From an uncultured Bacilli bacterium (GTDB taxonomy: Bacteria > Bacillota_I > Bacilli_A > RF39 > UBA660): a stretch of 64,000 bases of DNA. The position numbers and the translations under genes were made by a program. How positions within the stretch are numbered: position 1 is the stretch's first letter; each line of letters opens with the position of its first letter. Of the stretch, positions 1 to 10,580 are shown in pieces. The notes beneath the pieces were generated by a model that saw nothing but the letters and a program-made list of their open reading frames with translations, ran no database searches and had not been told where the DNA came from. The DNA is taken from contig CAJTWC010000001.1 in the NCBI GenBank assembly GCA_910580185.1, forward strand, positions 62,001 through 126,000. The letters are read 5' to 3'.

Positions 1-617
1 GCTATTACACCACGTACTGTTATAGAATTTCCATTACATTTTTGTCTTAATAATTTTCTTTCAGCATCAGTTAAACTAAATGTATAACTACCTGTATTAG
101 AAATGTTATCCCTTCTTATATTAACACCTGAGAATTCTAATCTTGCATTTATTCTAAAGCCACCAGGATTATTAAATGTTATCGTAGGATTCTGTTCATC
201 ATTGAAATCCCAGTATCCTGTAACATTTGCTTGTCTTGGTATAGTAGGTAAAGGCCAAGAATGATCTCCAGTAGATACATTAATACTACTAGATGAAACA
301 GCGCAAGACATTGCAGCAGTAAATGTACAATTACCACTATTATCATGATACAAAATATGTGTTCCACTATTTACTACATCACCTTTTTTAACATGCAACC
401 TATCGCTCTTATAAAACTGAGTTCCTGCAATCCATAAATCAAATGGGCCACATGCTATCCATCCCTGGTTATTAGTTCCTGTGTATGTTCCATCTCCTAC
501 TAAATTCCATCCAATTTCTGTATAATTACCTGATATATCTTGTCTATTTACCCACCAATCAAATCGAATACTTCTACCATTTGATGAGCCTGTTACCATT
601 GAACCATTTATTGCCAT
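1..617 (-). CDS. Phage tail/receptor-binding protein, DUF859-like (3' part missing)
   Basis: The gene starts at ATG 617 (MAINGSMVTGSS) and stays open to the window edge for 205 codons, so its C-terminus is unseen. The sequence resembles DUF859-type siphovirus structural proteins: a GRSIRFDWW-like opening strand, an alternating beta pattern, a WPLPTIPRQA motif near residue 125 and then GYWDFNDEQNPTITF. Such proteins usually sit at the distal tail as fibre or baseplate components. It lies 11 bp downstream of the 745-residue tail protein and is probably co-transcribed with it. The structural role is inferred from family and position. Confidence 0.75.
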   Translation of the reverse strand, partial: MAINGSMVTGSSNGRSIRFDWWVNRQDISGNYTEIGWNLVGDGTYTGTNNQGWIACGPFDLWIAGTQFYKSDRLHVKKGDVVNSGTHILYHDNSGNCTFTAAMSCAVSSSSINVSTGDHSWPLPTIPRQANVTGYWDFNDEQNPTITFNNPGGFRINARLEFSGVNIRRDNISNTGSYTFSLTDAERKLLRQKCNGNSITVRGVI

Positions 618-628
618 TTATATCACCT

Positions 629-2866
629 CTAAATCCACGAAATCCATCTTTGATTACCTACCTTTTGACATAACATACCAGTTATTTCAGCTTTATTTTT
701 TACAACTAATTCATTCGTACTCATTCCTTTATCAGTGAAATAAGCAACGGTTGCGCCTTGCAAAGTAAGTATCTTAATTCCGTTAGCATTAGCTTTAAAA
801 ATTGCTTCTATATTAGTTGAAGTAATAGTAATACCTTTTGAAATATTAACTGTTTCTGTAGTTGTTTCATTTTGGTTCTGAGACCATGCTAACTTAACAG
901 TTCCTTTGTTACACATCAAATCCCAAATCTCTACGCCATTGTTTACATCACATTTGAACTCAATCTTGATATGGTTAGAAGTAACTACTATTGGTTGTGT
1001 TATATATTCTTCTGTTTCTTTATCTTTTTCGCCAGTATAAAATTGTTTTATTTCAGTACTATCAAGTGAATATTCTTTATCATTTATAACAACACTTGCA
1101 TTCGCTAAAGTATTTAACTTCTGATAAAAAAAACTAACAGAATAATTTCCGTTAGGTACTTCTTGTTCTTGAAATAATACTCCTTTTTGTAATAGCATTG
1201 ATGTATAACTATCCGAATTGTCATTGCTTGATTTAACAACGTTTCCATTCCAAAATTCATAATTTTCAGATAAATTACTAATTTCTAATTTTGTTTCTTT
1301 CAAATAATTTTTTAAATCTTCTAACGATAAAGTTTCATCTTGTCCAATGGTTAAGTATTGATATACTGGACTTGATGAATTAATTTCGGATACTACCCCA
1401 AAATCATCTGCTAATGTTAAACTACTTTCATTAATAGTTGCCATATCATTTTTAGCATAAAATAACGGATAAGGAGTCGCTCCTGCAGTTGCATTATTTA
1501 CAGTATTACATCCTACATAATATAATCCTTTTGCTAATTGTGATTTAATATGTAAAATATTATCCGAACTTGTTTTTACAAAAGTTTGTTCGCTAATAAG
1601 CTGAGTTTGAAGATATAAATAGAAATTATCAGGTATACTAGAATATACAGTTACCCCACTTAAATTATCTCCAACTTCTATATTTCTATTGACAGATGTC
1701 TTTTTTATTAGTAAACATATATATTTAGTAGAAACATCTAAATTTATATAATTATCGCCAGTAACCAAAGAGTGCATTATTATTTCATCGTTATTTTTTT
1801 GTACATTCTGATTTGAATCCAATTCAAGTAAATATGTTTCAGAATTAATTTCATAATCTGTTGTAGGTAAACTTATGTTGTATTGATAAGAAGAATTAAC
1901 ACTCATTAAATTATCATTTCTAATATATTGGCTTTCTGTTTCTGATATAGGAAATAATATATTTATAAAATCACTTGAAGAATTTTGGTTATAATTACAA
2001 TAAGTATAAGAATTTAAATATGTATTAGGGTTTTCAGGTGTATCGGTAAACCATAATCCAACATTTCTAAAAATGTTGTTTCCACCTACATTTGATGTTA
2101 CTTGATTAAGGCCATAGGCTGACGCTGTTAATTTATTTATTTGTTCAGTAATAAGGATTTTATTACCTTCCTCATCTACATAATATCTAGAATCCTCCAT
2201 TTCAGCCGAAATTTTTGAAACATTTTGTTCTATAGTAGTTACTTGCCCAGCGACAACAGTCACTCTATCATTAACTTGATTAGCTAATGTATTATCTGTA
2301 TATTTCGTGGCAACAATAAAATCATTTTCATTAAATGCTTGATTAATATCTTTAGAAATTTGACATATATAAATTTCTTCATTTTTTATCCACATATCAC
2401 CATTGTCATATGGAACAGTTGGAGTCTCAATAAAAATTCTCCTTTTTGAATCAGCGGTATCCTTCGCACTATTAGCCATAGCAAGAGCTTTAGTAACATC
2501 AGTGTCTGTTAACTTTTTCCAATCATAAACATTATCATTTAATGTAAACCTATATGAATAACCTGTATTAGAATCATAATATAAATCACCTAAATGGATA
2601 TTATATTCTTCTGATTTCCATTCGGTTGTCGGATAAGTTTCTAAAGTAGGTTCCCCATTATAAAACCAGGTAGTAATATTTCCATCTACCTGGTCTTGTA
2701 AATTATCTAAATCCTTTGTTATTGCATTTACAAAAGAATTTAAATTAACATCCAATTTATATAAATTATCTTTTTGCATTTCTACAGCTTTTGTCATACC
2801 TTTTAGATTATATTTTCTTTCGATATCCAATGCCGTTCTAACGCCTGTTCTATCCTGCGGGTTCAT
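629..2866 (-). CDS. Phage tail fibre/minor structural protein
   Basis: This is a 745-residue protein. ATG at 2866 is chosen because it overlaps the stop of the upstream gene as TAATG; a TTG two codons earlier is possible. Residues 1-60 are predicted helical coiled coil. Residues about 85-155 hold the module typical of Firmicutes tail proteins (GDLYYDSNTGYSYRF, then AKDTADSKRRIF and PYDNGDMWIK). The middle is beta-rich and probably binds the host surface. The C-terminus (TLQGATVAYFTDKGMSTNEL) resembles the trimeric ends of minor structural proteins. It probably forms the tail spike or fibre of the short tail. Confidence 0.8.
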   Translation of the reverse strand: MNPQDRTGVRTALDIERKYNLKGMTKAVEMQKDNLYKLDVNLNSFVNAITKDLDNLQDQVDGNITTWFYNGEPTLETYPTTEWKSEEYNIHLGDLYYDSNTGYSYRFTLNDNVYDWKKLTDTDVTKALAMANSAKDTADSKRRIFIETPTVPYDNGDMWIKNEEIYICQISKDINQAFNENDFIVATKYTDNTLANQVNDRVTVVAGQVTTIEQNVSKISAEMEDSRYYVDEEGNKILITEQINKLTASAYGLNQVTSNVGGNNIFRNVGLWFTDTPENPNTYLNSYTYCNYNQNSSSDFINILFPISETESQYIRNDNLMSVNSSYQYNISLPTTDYEINSETYLLELDSNQNVQKNNDEIIMHSLVTGDNYINLDVSTKYICLLIKKTSVNRNIEVGDNLSGVTVYSSIPDNFYLYLQTQLISEQTFVKTSSDNILHIKSQLAKGLYYVGCNTVNNATAGATPYPLFYAKNDMATINESSLTLADDFGVVSEINSSSPVYQYLTIGQDETLSLEDLKNYLKETKLEISNLSENYEFWNGNVVKSSNDNSDSYTSMLLQKGVLFQEQEVPNGNYSVSFFYQKLNTLANASVVINDKEYSLDSTEIKQFYTGEKDKETEEYITQPIVVTSNHIKIEFKCDVNNGVEIWDLMCNKGTVKLAWSQNQNETTTETVNISKGITITSTNIEAIFKANANGIKILTLQGATVAYFTDKGMSTNELVVKNKAEITGMLCQKVGNQRWISWI

Positions 2867-5800
2867 TACCAACCAATCCTTCCGTTTTTATATATTTTAT
2901 ATCCTGCTTTTTCAAGAATATCAGTTTTCTCTTTTTTACCTAGATTTAAAGAATCAACATATTTAAAAACTTCTTGTCTAGCAGATTCTTTTGTTACACC
3001 CTTATAATCACCATTAGATACTGAATATCCACTCAAGTAAGTCAATAACAATTTTTGTGTTTTGTTAAGACCGTTTGTTTGTGAAATATTTAAAAGAACC
3101 TTTTGTTTCTTACTACCACTAATTGTTTTTCCTTTTATAGAACTTTTTGGATCTTCATCTCCTTTAAGACCGGCAATTTTACTTTGAAGAGATAAATAAG
3201 CATTCATCGGAATTTTAGAATTTATAATTTCTTCTGTATCGTTATAATATTTAGAATATAAAACTGCTTTTTGTTTGTCAGACAAATTCATGCCTAATAT
3301 TTGATTAGAAATAGAAGCTTTTTTTGTACCAGATTCTAAACTACTTTCATATATTTTAGAAAGTTTTTTACTTTTATTTTTAAATTCATAATAGTCAAAA
3401 TTAGCTTCCTTCAATTTTTTATAAGATTTAGGATTTTGTAATGAGTAATTTATTTCTTCCCTATTAGCGTAGTAATCATAAACATTTCCACCCGTAGCTA
3501 TATATTCATTCAATTTGTTATATTGTTTTGACATATTTATATTTAATACTTCTTTTTTAGCTTTAACATATGCATAATTGACAATATCATTGATAACTTC
3601 TACTTTATCAGAATCACTCATTTTTTTATAACGTTCATTGTTTATTACTTTCTTTATATTTTCTTCAGCTATTTCGCCTGAAATTTTTTGCATATCAGCT
3701 CTTTGTTGAGAAGAAATTTGTATTTTTTTACCTTTATTATTTTCATAATATGGTGCAACTCTTGGCATAATAGTTTTATCGCCAGTTTGTTTATATAAGT
3801 GATATATTTCTTTTGCACTTTCGCTAACATTATTTGAATTAACATTTGCTGGATTTAAAAATACATTAAATATATTATTTTTGCCCCCATATCGTTCTAC
3901 ATCACGTCCTAATGTATCCTTAACAGGTGCTAAAGTTTTACTTAATCCTGGTATTTTTGCTTTTATTTGATTTATAGCAGATTCCAAAGGTTTATTATAT
4001 TCAAAAGATGTTCTTGATTTCTTATCAGTCAAATCTACAATCTGTTTAGATAACGTAGGAATAGATCTTGAAGGCAACTCCAGAATGGCTTCTTGCAATC
4101 CTGTTGCAATACCATCGTTATTAGAAAATACTGTGTTTATACTATCTAAAAAAGACTGTTCTAATAAAATATTACCAGCAGTATCTAATGAACTTAATAT
4201 ATTTTCGTGTAATTCAGCTCCCTCTTTATTCTTTTTTACAATATTAGCGGTTATCGCTAAAGGTCCAGCGACTGGTTGTGCCCAATCATAACTGAATGAT
4301 TTATTTCCTATCTTTATTGAATAATTGCTAATACCTAAAGTATTTTTCATAAAATTAGAAACATCTTTATCATCATCGCTTTCTCCACTAGTAATACCGG
4401 CCTTTGCCAAAGCATAACCTAACATATATAACATAGTTCCAGCTGTAGCTTTTCCTAAATCTTGTACAAATTGATGTTGCATTTTAACATCATATTGGCC
4501 ATTTTTTAAAGATCTTTTTAAATTAATCCCCTCATTTATGGTTTTTATCATACCAGCCGGTGAATAATCAACTAAGGCTTTAGTTAAATTCGCTGGTGTT
4601 TTGGCAAATGGTATTAAAATATCTCCTAATCCATAGCCATTCATACCAACCTTATTTAAACCTTTACGTATATTCATAACAAATGTTGTATATCCATTAT
4701 TATCTTGCCATGTTCTTTGAAGTGCTTCAGAAGTTGCAATATCTATCATTTCTTGAGTAGGTATATTAGTATTATTTAAAATTAATTGATTATTTATTGA
4801 ATTAGTGAATGAAGCTTCATAGAATCCTCTATCACCAGCATCAAGCATAAAGCTAAGAAGATTATCAACTTTATTTAATTTTTTACCAATTGCTGTATTA
4901 TCATTAAAGGACTTTCCTTCGCCTATTTCAAAACGATTGCCTTCAATATCTCTAGTATTAATTCCTTTTTTAAAGTCATTATAACTTTGATATAAACCTG
5001 TTTTGAAACCTTTTGAATAGTTTTTTAAATTAGCCTTACCAGTAGTTCTAACACCGGTTTTTTTAGAAATTTGCTTATCTACACTACTTGAAATCAAATC
5101 ACTAAAATAGTTAACAGGTGCTATAACTGCATTTCCTAAAACATTTCTAACTTGAGTTTTCGGATTAAATAACATTGATATACGCATCCATGCTTTTATA
5201 CCAGCACCTTTAGAAGGTGGTAACTTATCTGTTATTACTTTTTGTATTTCAGCAAGATTTACTTTTCTTTGATATTCATCATTTATTCCCTGTAATTCTT
5301 GCATTTTATCAATAATAAATTTTGTTTCATCAGGAGTTAAATCAAATTTATTCCTATTCTTTTCAATCCATTCTCTACTTTTATTCTTAACCATTTGGTC
5401 ATAGGCTTCTTGCAACTCACTTTGGGCATACTTAACCATTCCCTCTGGAGTTAATCTTTCCATAATATTAAATGCTTGTACAGTCTGACCTGCTTGAGTA
5501 CCCATTTCTCTCATTTTTTTAGCAACTTGAACCATAGCGTCATAGTTTCCACTATCTTGATATTGTTTAAGTAAAATCCAGCCTTCTGCTACATCAGTAG
5601 GATCTATCTTTTTCGAATCTTTATTAAACCAATTTAAAGTTTCTGATTCTCCATCTGTATTTAATCTGTCTAAGGCTTTATTAAGCGATTCTCTATTTGT
5701 AACTTTATCATAATATTTAACTTCATCATCTGATAATATTTTTGTTTTAGCTTCTTCATTAATAAAATTTGTTTTAGTTTCAATATTATTAAAAAAGTGA

Positions 5801-7737
5801 CTATCACCATTATTATTCTTATTTATAGTTTTATATGAAGGAATATTAGGCGTAGTATTAGCATTTTCTTTTGTAAGTTTTGATATTTCGTTTGGATTTA
5901 AATTTTTATATGATGGAACGTTAAAAAAAGAACTATTTTCTAATAGTCCTTCATTTTTTGTCTTGTATACATTTCCATCATATACTCTGGATTTCTTACC
6001 CAATCCCGCATTTCCAATATTTTCCCCATTTCTTGGAGTGCTTGGTGATTTGTCATTATATCCTTGAACCTTTTCAAATAAGCTATCATTCTCTTTTGTT
6101 GTTTTTTCTCTGTTAAAAACATACTGATTACTATTGCTACTTGCATTGATATTTTCGTTTTGTACATCATTATTAATAATCTCATTTGAGTTAGTGTCAT
6201 TCTTTTCATAAAAATCTCCTATATTCGTTCCATTGTCTTTATTATATAGAATATCACTATTTTTTTCAAATGATTTTTGGTCGTACTTTACAGGGACTTG
6301 CTCTAATCCAAATTTTTTGGCTATTTCTAATCTATGATTACCATCATAAATTCTAAGATTACCTTTACCATCCTTTTCTAATTCAATCGGATTTAATATA
6401 CCATTTTTTTTAATACTTTCCTGAGTTTCTTTAATATGTTTTTCGATTCTATAGCCCCCATCTGACGTTTTCAATGATAATATTTCATCAATTGGTACCA
6501 TTTGAATAGATGGATCTTTTTTTATAGCATTATTAGTTTTTAGTAGTATTTCCTTTCTTAAATCATCTGATATATTATAATTGTTCTCGTTCAAATCAAT
6601 ATTAGATTTTGATTTCTCACTATTATTAGAATTTATAAAACCTACAGAATTAATTAACCCTGAATTTAGAGCACCAAGCATTCCGCTATATAAAGCCTCT
6701 TCTGTGAAAGGTTTAAATTTATTATTTTCATCAAGTGTTATATTTCTTATTACTGGATCTAAAATTTCTTGTAAATATTCTTCAGAAAATTCACTGCCTG
6801 CTTCACTTATAATTTTTCTGGCAACTGGTGAAGAAATAATTTTACTAAGAGCCTTATCCACTTTTTCTCCTGCAACTTTTCCTAAAGCCGATTTACCATA
6901 GACACTAGACAATCCTCCTAAAACTTTTTGTAATCCAGTTTCTAATCCTGCTTTTGCAATACCATACTTAGTAGATTGACTTTCAGTTTTACCTTCTCTT
7001 TTAGCTTGGTTATATGAGCTTCCAAAACTAGTAACTGCTGTAGTTCCTAAAGCAAGTTTCGTTCCAGGCATAACAATAGACGGTAGCATATTACCAGTCG
7101 TATATGTTAAATCTTGATATACTTTTCCTAACTTACTTTTAGTATTGTTACGAACTTTATCGTAATACATTTCACCATAATCAGGTAATTTAACTCTTGG
7201 CGTTTCATAACTACTAATTGGAGTAGAAGAACCAATCTTTTGAACAGTAGTATTCATAGATTTGTTAGCTTCATTTATTCCTGAAAATAACGGTTCTGTA
7301 ATTTTATCTATAGCAGTAACCTTTTTATTTTTTACAGCCTCTTTATCGGCCATATAATTGTCTATTTCTAATTGTTTTCTTAAACTATTTATTTTTTTAT
7401 TATCATATTTTTTATTAAATTCTTTTTCTTCTTTACTTGATACGGCATCTTTTAAAGTATCACCGACTTTGCCTAAAAAACTCATTTTAGAACGTTGCTT
7501 TTTATTCCATTCCTCATACGCTTTTTTTCTAGCACTTAAAGCTTTATTGTATTCATTTTGAGTTTCTTTTCTTTTATTTTTAATTTCCTGTAATCTATTT
7601 TTAGAATTATCTTCTTTTTCTATTGATTCTTTTTGTTTACTCCAAGAACCGTCACTATTTATAATATAATCAGTTCCTGAATTTTTTTTCTTTTTTTTAG
7701 ACCACGATCCATCATCATTTATGACATAATTTGCCAT
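2866..7737 (-). CDS. Giant multidomain virion/ejection protein with ParB-like domain
   Basis: This 1623-residue protein starts with two copies of a short motif, YVINDDGSWSK and DYIINSDGSWSK, separated by Lys-rich linkers, then a charged helical stretch. Residues about 410-490 form a ParB-N/sulfiredoxin-like domain: VPIDEILSL, then KKNGILNPIEL, then YDGNHRLEIAKKFG. Residues about 840-1160 resemble a domain of large polyvalent proteins: AWMRISMLFNPKTQVRN, AGDRGFYEASF, ILIPFAKTPANL, then a hydrophobic segment LGKATAGTMLYMLGYALAK. The C-terminal third is Lys-rich helix. Its size, its place after the nozzle gene and the lack of a tape measure suggest an internal protein injected with DNA, like T7 gp16. 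Enzyme activity is not established. Confidence 0.7.
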   Translation of the reverse strand: MANYVINDDGSWSKKKKKNSGTDYIINSDGSWSKQKESIEKEDNSKNRLQEIKNKRKETQNEYNKALSARKKAYEEWNKKQRSKMSFLGKVGDTLKDAVSSKEEKEFNKKYDNKKINSLRKQLEIDNYMADKEAVKNKKVTAIDKITEPLFSGINEANKSMNTTVQKIGSSTPISSYETPRVKLPDYGEMYYDKVRNNTKSKLGKVYQDLTYTTGNMLPSIVMPGTKLALGTTAVTSFGSSYNQAKREGKTESQSTKYGIAKAGLETGLQKVLGGLSSVYGKSALGKVAGEKVDKALSKIISSPVARKIISEAGSEFSEEYLQEILDPVIRNITLDENNKFKPFTEEALYSGMLGALNSGLINSVGFINSNNSEKSKSNIDLNENNYNISDDLRKEILLKTNNAIKKDPSIQMVPIDEILSLKTSDGGYRIEKHIKETQESIKKNGILNPIELEKDGKGNLRIYDGNHRLEIAKKFGLEQVPVKYDQKSFEKNSDILYNKDNGTNIGDFYEKNDTNSNEIINNDVQNENINASSNSNQYVFNREKTTKENDSLFEKVQGYNDKSPSTPRNGENIGNAGLGKKSRVYDGNVYKTKNEGLLENSSFFNVPSYKNLNPNEISKLTKENANTTPNIPSYKTINKNNNGDSHFFNNIETKTNFINEEAKTKILSDDEVKYYDKVTNRESLNKALDRLNTDGESETLNWFNKDSKKIDPTDVAEGWILLKQYQDSGNYDAMVQVAKKMREMGTQAGQTVQAFNIMERLTPEGMVKYAQSELQEAYDQMVKNKSREWIEKNRNKFDLTPDETKFIIDKMQELQGINDEYQRKVNLAEIQKVITDKLPPSKGAGIKAWMRISMLFNPKTQVRNVLGNAVIAPVNYFSDLISSSVDKQISKKTGVRTTGKANLKNYSKGFKTGLYQSYNDFKKGINTRDIEGNRFEIGEGKSFNDNTAIGKKLNKVDNLLSFMLDAGDRGFYEASFTNSINNQLILNNTNIPTQEMIDIATSEALQRTWQDNNGYTTFVMNIRKGLNKVGMNGYGLGDILIPFAKTPANLTKALVDYSPAGMIKTINEGINLKRSLKNGQYDVKMQHQFVQDLGKATAGTMLYMLGYALAKAGITSGESDDDKDVSNFMKNTLGISNYSIKIGNKSFSYDWAQPVAGPLAITANIVKKNKEGAELHENILSSLDTAGNILLEQSFLDSINTVFSNNDGIATGLQEAILELPSRSIPTLSKQIVDLTDKKSRTSFEYNKPLESAINQIKAKIPGLSKTLAPVKDTLGRDVERYGGKNNIFNVFLNPANVNSNNVSESAKEIYHLYKQTGDKTIMPRVAPYYENNKGKKIQISSQQRADMQKISGEIAEENIKKVINNERYKKMSDSDKVEVINDIVNYAYVKAKKEVLNINMSKQYNKLNEYIATGGNVYDYYANREEINYSLQNPKSYKKLKEANFDYYEFKNKSKKLSKIYESSLESGTKKASISNQILGMNLSDKQKAVLYSKYYNDTEEIINSKIPMNAYLSLQSKIAGLKGDEDPKSSIKGKTISGSKKQKVLLNISQTNGLNKTQKLLLTYLSGYSVSNGDYKGVTKESARQEVFKYVDSLNLGKKEKTDILEKAGYKIYKNGRIGW

Positions 7738-7745
7738 TTAATCAC

Positions 7746-8807
7746 CTACTTTTTTTGAATATATTTATTATATCTTCCATCCCAATACCATTTAGTGCCA
7801 TCATCAGCTTTCCATAGATTTTGTGTTACGGTTTGACCTTGTCCTCCTAACGTTTGTGTATTAAATGTAACTGTATCACCAGTTTTACTTAAATTGCCAT
7901 GACCACTTATACCTTTAGGCTGATATCCATTGCTAAAAGTTCCATAAGTATTAGCATCTGGATTTAAATTTCCTTGATAATAAGCAGTATTTACAGCGTA
8001 ATTGCTACCACTTAAACTATAAGAACTTCCACCTGAACTTCTACTAGAACTTTTTTTAGCAGTTGCAACTGATAATGCATATTCTTTTTGCCATTGCTCG
8101 TCTGCGATTCTATCTCTTTCTTTTTGGTATGCCATTTCAGCTTCCCATTGTCTTCTAGCTTCCGCTTGTTCCGCTTCCCAATTTTGTTGTGCAAATACAT
8201 CTTGATATCTATCATAATAAGTATTATCTATAGTTTGATTATTTTGTAATAAGTTTTGTTTTAAAGTAGAATACGTTTCAAATTCTCTTAATGAATTTTC
8301 CATTTTTGTTTCTAATACTTTTAACGCATTTTCTGCAAGCTGTGCGTCGCCTTTTAATCTAGCTTGAGTAATTTGAGAATCAAATTCCACTTTAGTTCTA
8401 TTAAGAGAATCACGTGCTGTTGCAATTCTATTTTGAGTAGTATTCCAAGCATTAACTTTAGTTGATTCACTATAACCAGTATTATTTAAACCTTTACTAG
8501 CTTGATATTCTGCTTGCACTCCTGTAGGATTTATAAACTTTTGATATTCTACATTTGAGGCTTTAGCTTCCTTTTGATAATCCTTTTCTGCTTCTTCCTT
8601 TTTTCTTTCTAATTCATTTACATTAAATTCTGTTTGCTTATTAACCAAAGCATCTTGTGTTGTTTTCCACTCATTCATATAAGCGTTTTGCTGTTCAGTT
8701 AACGTTTTATTCTGATTAATCAAATCATTATATACATTATTAGACTGATTTAGAGCTTCATTTTTCTCATTTTGCAGTTTAACTATACGTTCATCATTAT
8801 AATTCAC
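7746..8807 (-). CDS. Coiled-coil virion protein, probable ejection protein
   Basis: This 353-residue protein is almost all charged helix up to residue about 245, rich in Gln, Glu, Asn and Lys, with heptad-like patterns (for example EAEQAEARRQWEAEMAYQKE). A Ser/Gly linker (SSSRSSGGSSYSLSGS) follows. The C-terminus is aromatic-rich (LWKADDGTKWYWDGRYNKYI). It sits 8 bp upstream of the giant virion protein and downstream of the nozzle gene, the place of internal or ejection proteins in podoviruses. I see no catalytic motif. A tail-needle or other structural role is an alternative. Confidence 0.6.
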   Translation of the reverse strand: MNYNDERIVKLQNEKNEALNQSNNVYNDLINQNKTLTEQQNAYMNEWKTTQDALVNKQTEFNVNELERKKEEAEKDYQKEAKASNVEYQKFINPTGVQAEYQASKGLNNTGYSESTKVNAWNTTQNRIATARDSLNRTKVEFDSQITQARLKGDAQLAENALKVLETKMENSLREFETYSTLKQNLLQNNQTIDNTYYDRYQDVFAQQNWEAEQAEARRQWEAEMAYQKERDRIADEQWQKEYALSVATAKKSSSRSSGGSSYSLSGSNYAVNTAYYQGNLNPDANTYGTFSNGYQPKGISGHGNLSKTGDTVTFNTQTLGGQGQTVTQNLWKADDGTKWYWDGRYNKYIQKK

Positions 8808-8818
8808 TTAAATACCTC

Positions 8819-10576
8819 CTATCGTTTTACATATCCACCTATAAAAGCTTCTAATGTACAAGAAAAAAGTCCGAAAGGTTTATTCGAACTAAAACTAAAT
8901 TGAATAAATGACCATTTTTTCTTTTTTATTCTATATACTATATACCCTTTCTTATCAGAATAGCTAGAAATTTCTTCTTCCTCTTCTTTGCTAGTCTTTG
9001 TCTTTACTGTAATAGAATCATTATTCATTTTTTTTACAATAGCCACCCCACCGCGTTTATTAGATGTTTTTAAATAAGCATCACTTCCAAAATTAGTTTC
9101 TGGAAGAGTCCAAATTGAATTAATGTTTAAGCTATCATCATAAATGCCTTTTAATTCGTAAATAATACCATCCATAGTAATTATGAATAGTTTATTTCTA
9201 TATTCTTTTAAAAAGCGTATATCAAAAGGTAATTCCCAATAATACCATTCATATTCAACTGAATTATCATTGGTATTTGAATATTTTTGTCTTGAATCTG
9301 CTAAGTATATATGATTATTAACCAAGCAGAGTAAATATCCATTATATTCGGTTAACTGCATATTTTCATAATTAGCTTCATTTGTTAGTTTACTATCTAC
9401 TAAAGTAGATCTATGAGTTAAAAACTGTTCACTTCCTATATCTCCTGAAATTCCTTCCATTCCACGTTCTGAAAAGAATACTATATCATCGTTAAAATTT
9501 ATTCCTGTTGATATACATCCTGTTGATATTGTAGAATGACTAGATGGATAAACTTTTCCATATTCATCATCTATTACCGGAGTATGATAAAATGCAGTCG
9601 TATTACCTTGATTAGGTTCTTTAAAAACCCATAAAGCATTATTTCCCGGTACCATAGCTTTGACTTTTTTAAAATCCGTACCTTCAGTATAATAATTTAA
9701 ATCCGCTATAAATCTTGGATCATTTAATTCAGTATGGAATACGGCATTAGGATAATCCTCATTTCCGCTAAAGAATATTCTATTATCAAATTCACATAAT
9801 AAATTAGATTTAAGTATTCTATCAGCATACCCTGGTACTGTTTTACTAAAAGTAATATACACGTTATCACTTCCATCAGATAACGGTGCTTCAGGTGCAG
9901 AACCAAACGTTACAATCCCCTTTTCTCTATCTACTTCAAAATTAATGCTTTCAACCATATTTACACCATTAACCTCAGCTGTACATATAAAAGTACTTGC
10001 AGGATCTAAATCAGTAGCATCCAAATAAAATTCCTTACTTTTTCCATCCGCAACAAACGCATTTCTTCTTTTAGGCTGAATTAAGTTTACTCTTTGATAT
10101 ATAGTACCGCCACCTAAAGGAGCTCTACCAATAGTTGTTAAAGGAATAGTACCAACCACAGGTTTCATAATCAAACCATCATACTCTAAATAATTTAACC
10201 CATCCTTAAAATAAAAAATATTATTAAATACAAAAGCATTACTTTTAAATGGATTAATATTTTCATATATAATAGTTTTCTCTACTGGGCTATTAGGATA
10301 ATTTTTCCAATTATATATTTTTGTACCTGCATGAACTAATACTTGAGTTGTTCTTGAAATCTCATTTATCAATTCATAAAAATATATACCATATACTTCT
10401 GCGCCAAAATCACCTAGCTTTTTCATTCCTGGTCTTGTTTCAACGCAAACAGCATCAGTATCAGCATAACTTTTCCACATATTAATAGAATTAGGGCTAC
10501 GGGACGGTATAACTTCTTTATTAGAAAAGTCAACACCTCTAAAATTTTTATATGTCATTACCTTCGCAGTTGCCAT
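8819..10576 (-). CDS. Tail nozzle/stabilisation protein, beta-propeller type
   Basis: This 585-residue, beta-rich protein begins MATAKVMTYKNFRGVDFSN. The opening YKNFRGVDFSNKEVIPSRSPNSINMW followed by RPGMKKLG is typical of phage proteins that form the distal tail tube of short-tailed phages (P22 gp10 and T7 gp12 group). Repeated strands such as NNIFYFKDGLNYLEYDG, NDDIVFFSERG and NGYLLCLVNNHIYLADS look like propeller blades. It follows the adaptor gene at 4 bp, the podoviral order. The family assignment rests on this layout and sequence style and not on an alignment. Confidence 0.7.
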   Translation of the reverse strand: MATAKVMTYKNFRGVDFSNKEVIPSRSPNSINMWKSYADTDAVCVETRPGMKKLGDFGAEVYGIYFYELINEISRTTQVLVHAGTKIYNWKNYPNSPVEKTIIYENINPFKSNAFVFNNIFYFKDGLNYLEYDGLIMKPVVGTIPLTTIGRAPLGGGTIYQRVNLIQPKRRNAFVADGKSKEFYLDATDLDPASTFICTAEVNGVNMVESINFEVDREKGIVTFGSAPEAPLSDGSDNVYITFSKTVPGYADRILKSNLLCEFDNRIFFSGNEDYPNAVFHTELNDPRFIADLNYYTEGTDFKKVKAMVPGNNALWVFKEPNQGNTTAFYHTPVIDDEYGKVYPSSHSTISTGCISTGINFNDDIVFFSERGMEGISGDIGSEQFLTHRSTLVDSKLTNEANYENMQLTEYNGYLLCLVNNHIYLADSRQKYSNTNDNSVEYEWYYWELPFDIRFLKEYRNKLFIITMDGIIYELKGIYDDSLNINSIWTLPETNFGSDAYLKTSNKRGGVAIVKKMNNDSITVKTKTSKEEEEEISSYSDKKGYIVYRIKKKKWSFIQFSFSSNKPFGLFSCTLEAFIGGYVKR

Positions 10577-10580
10577 TTAA

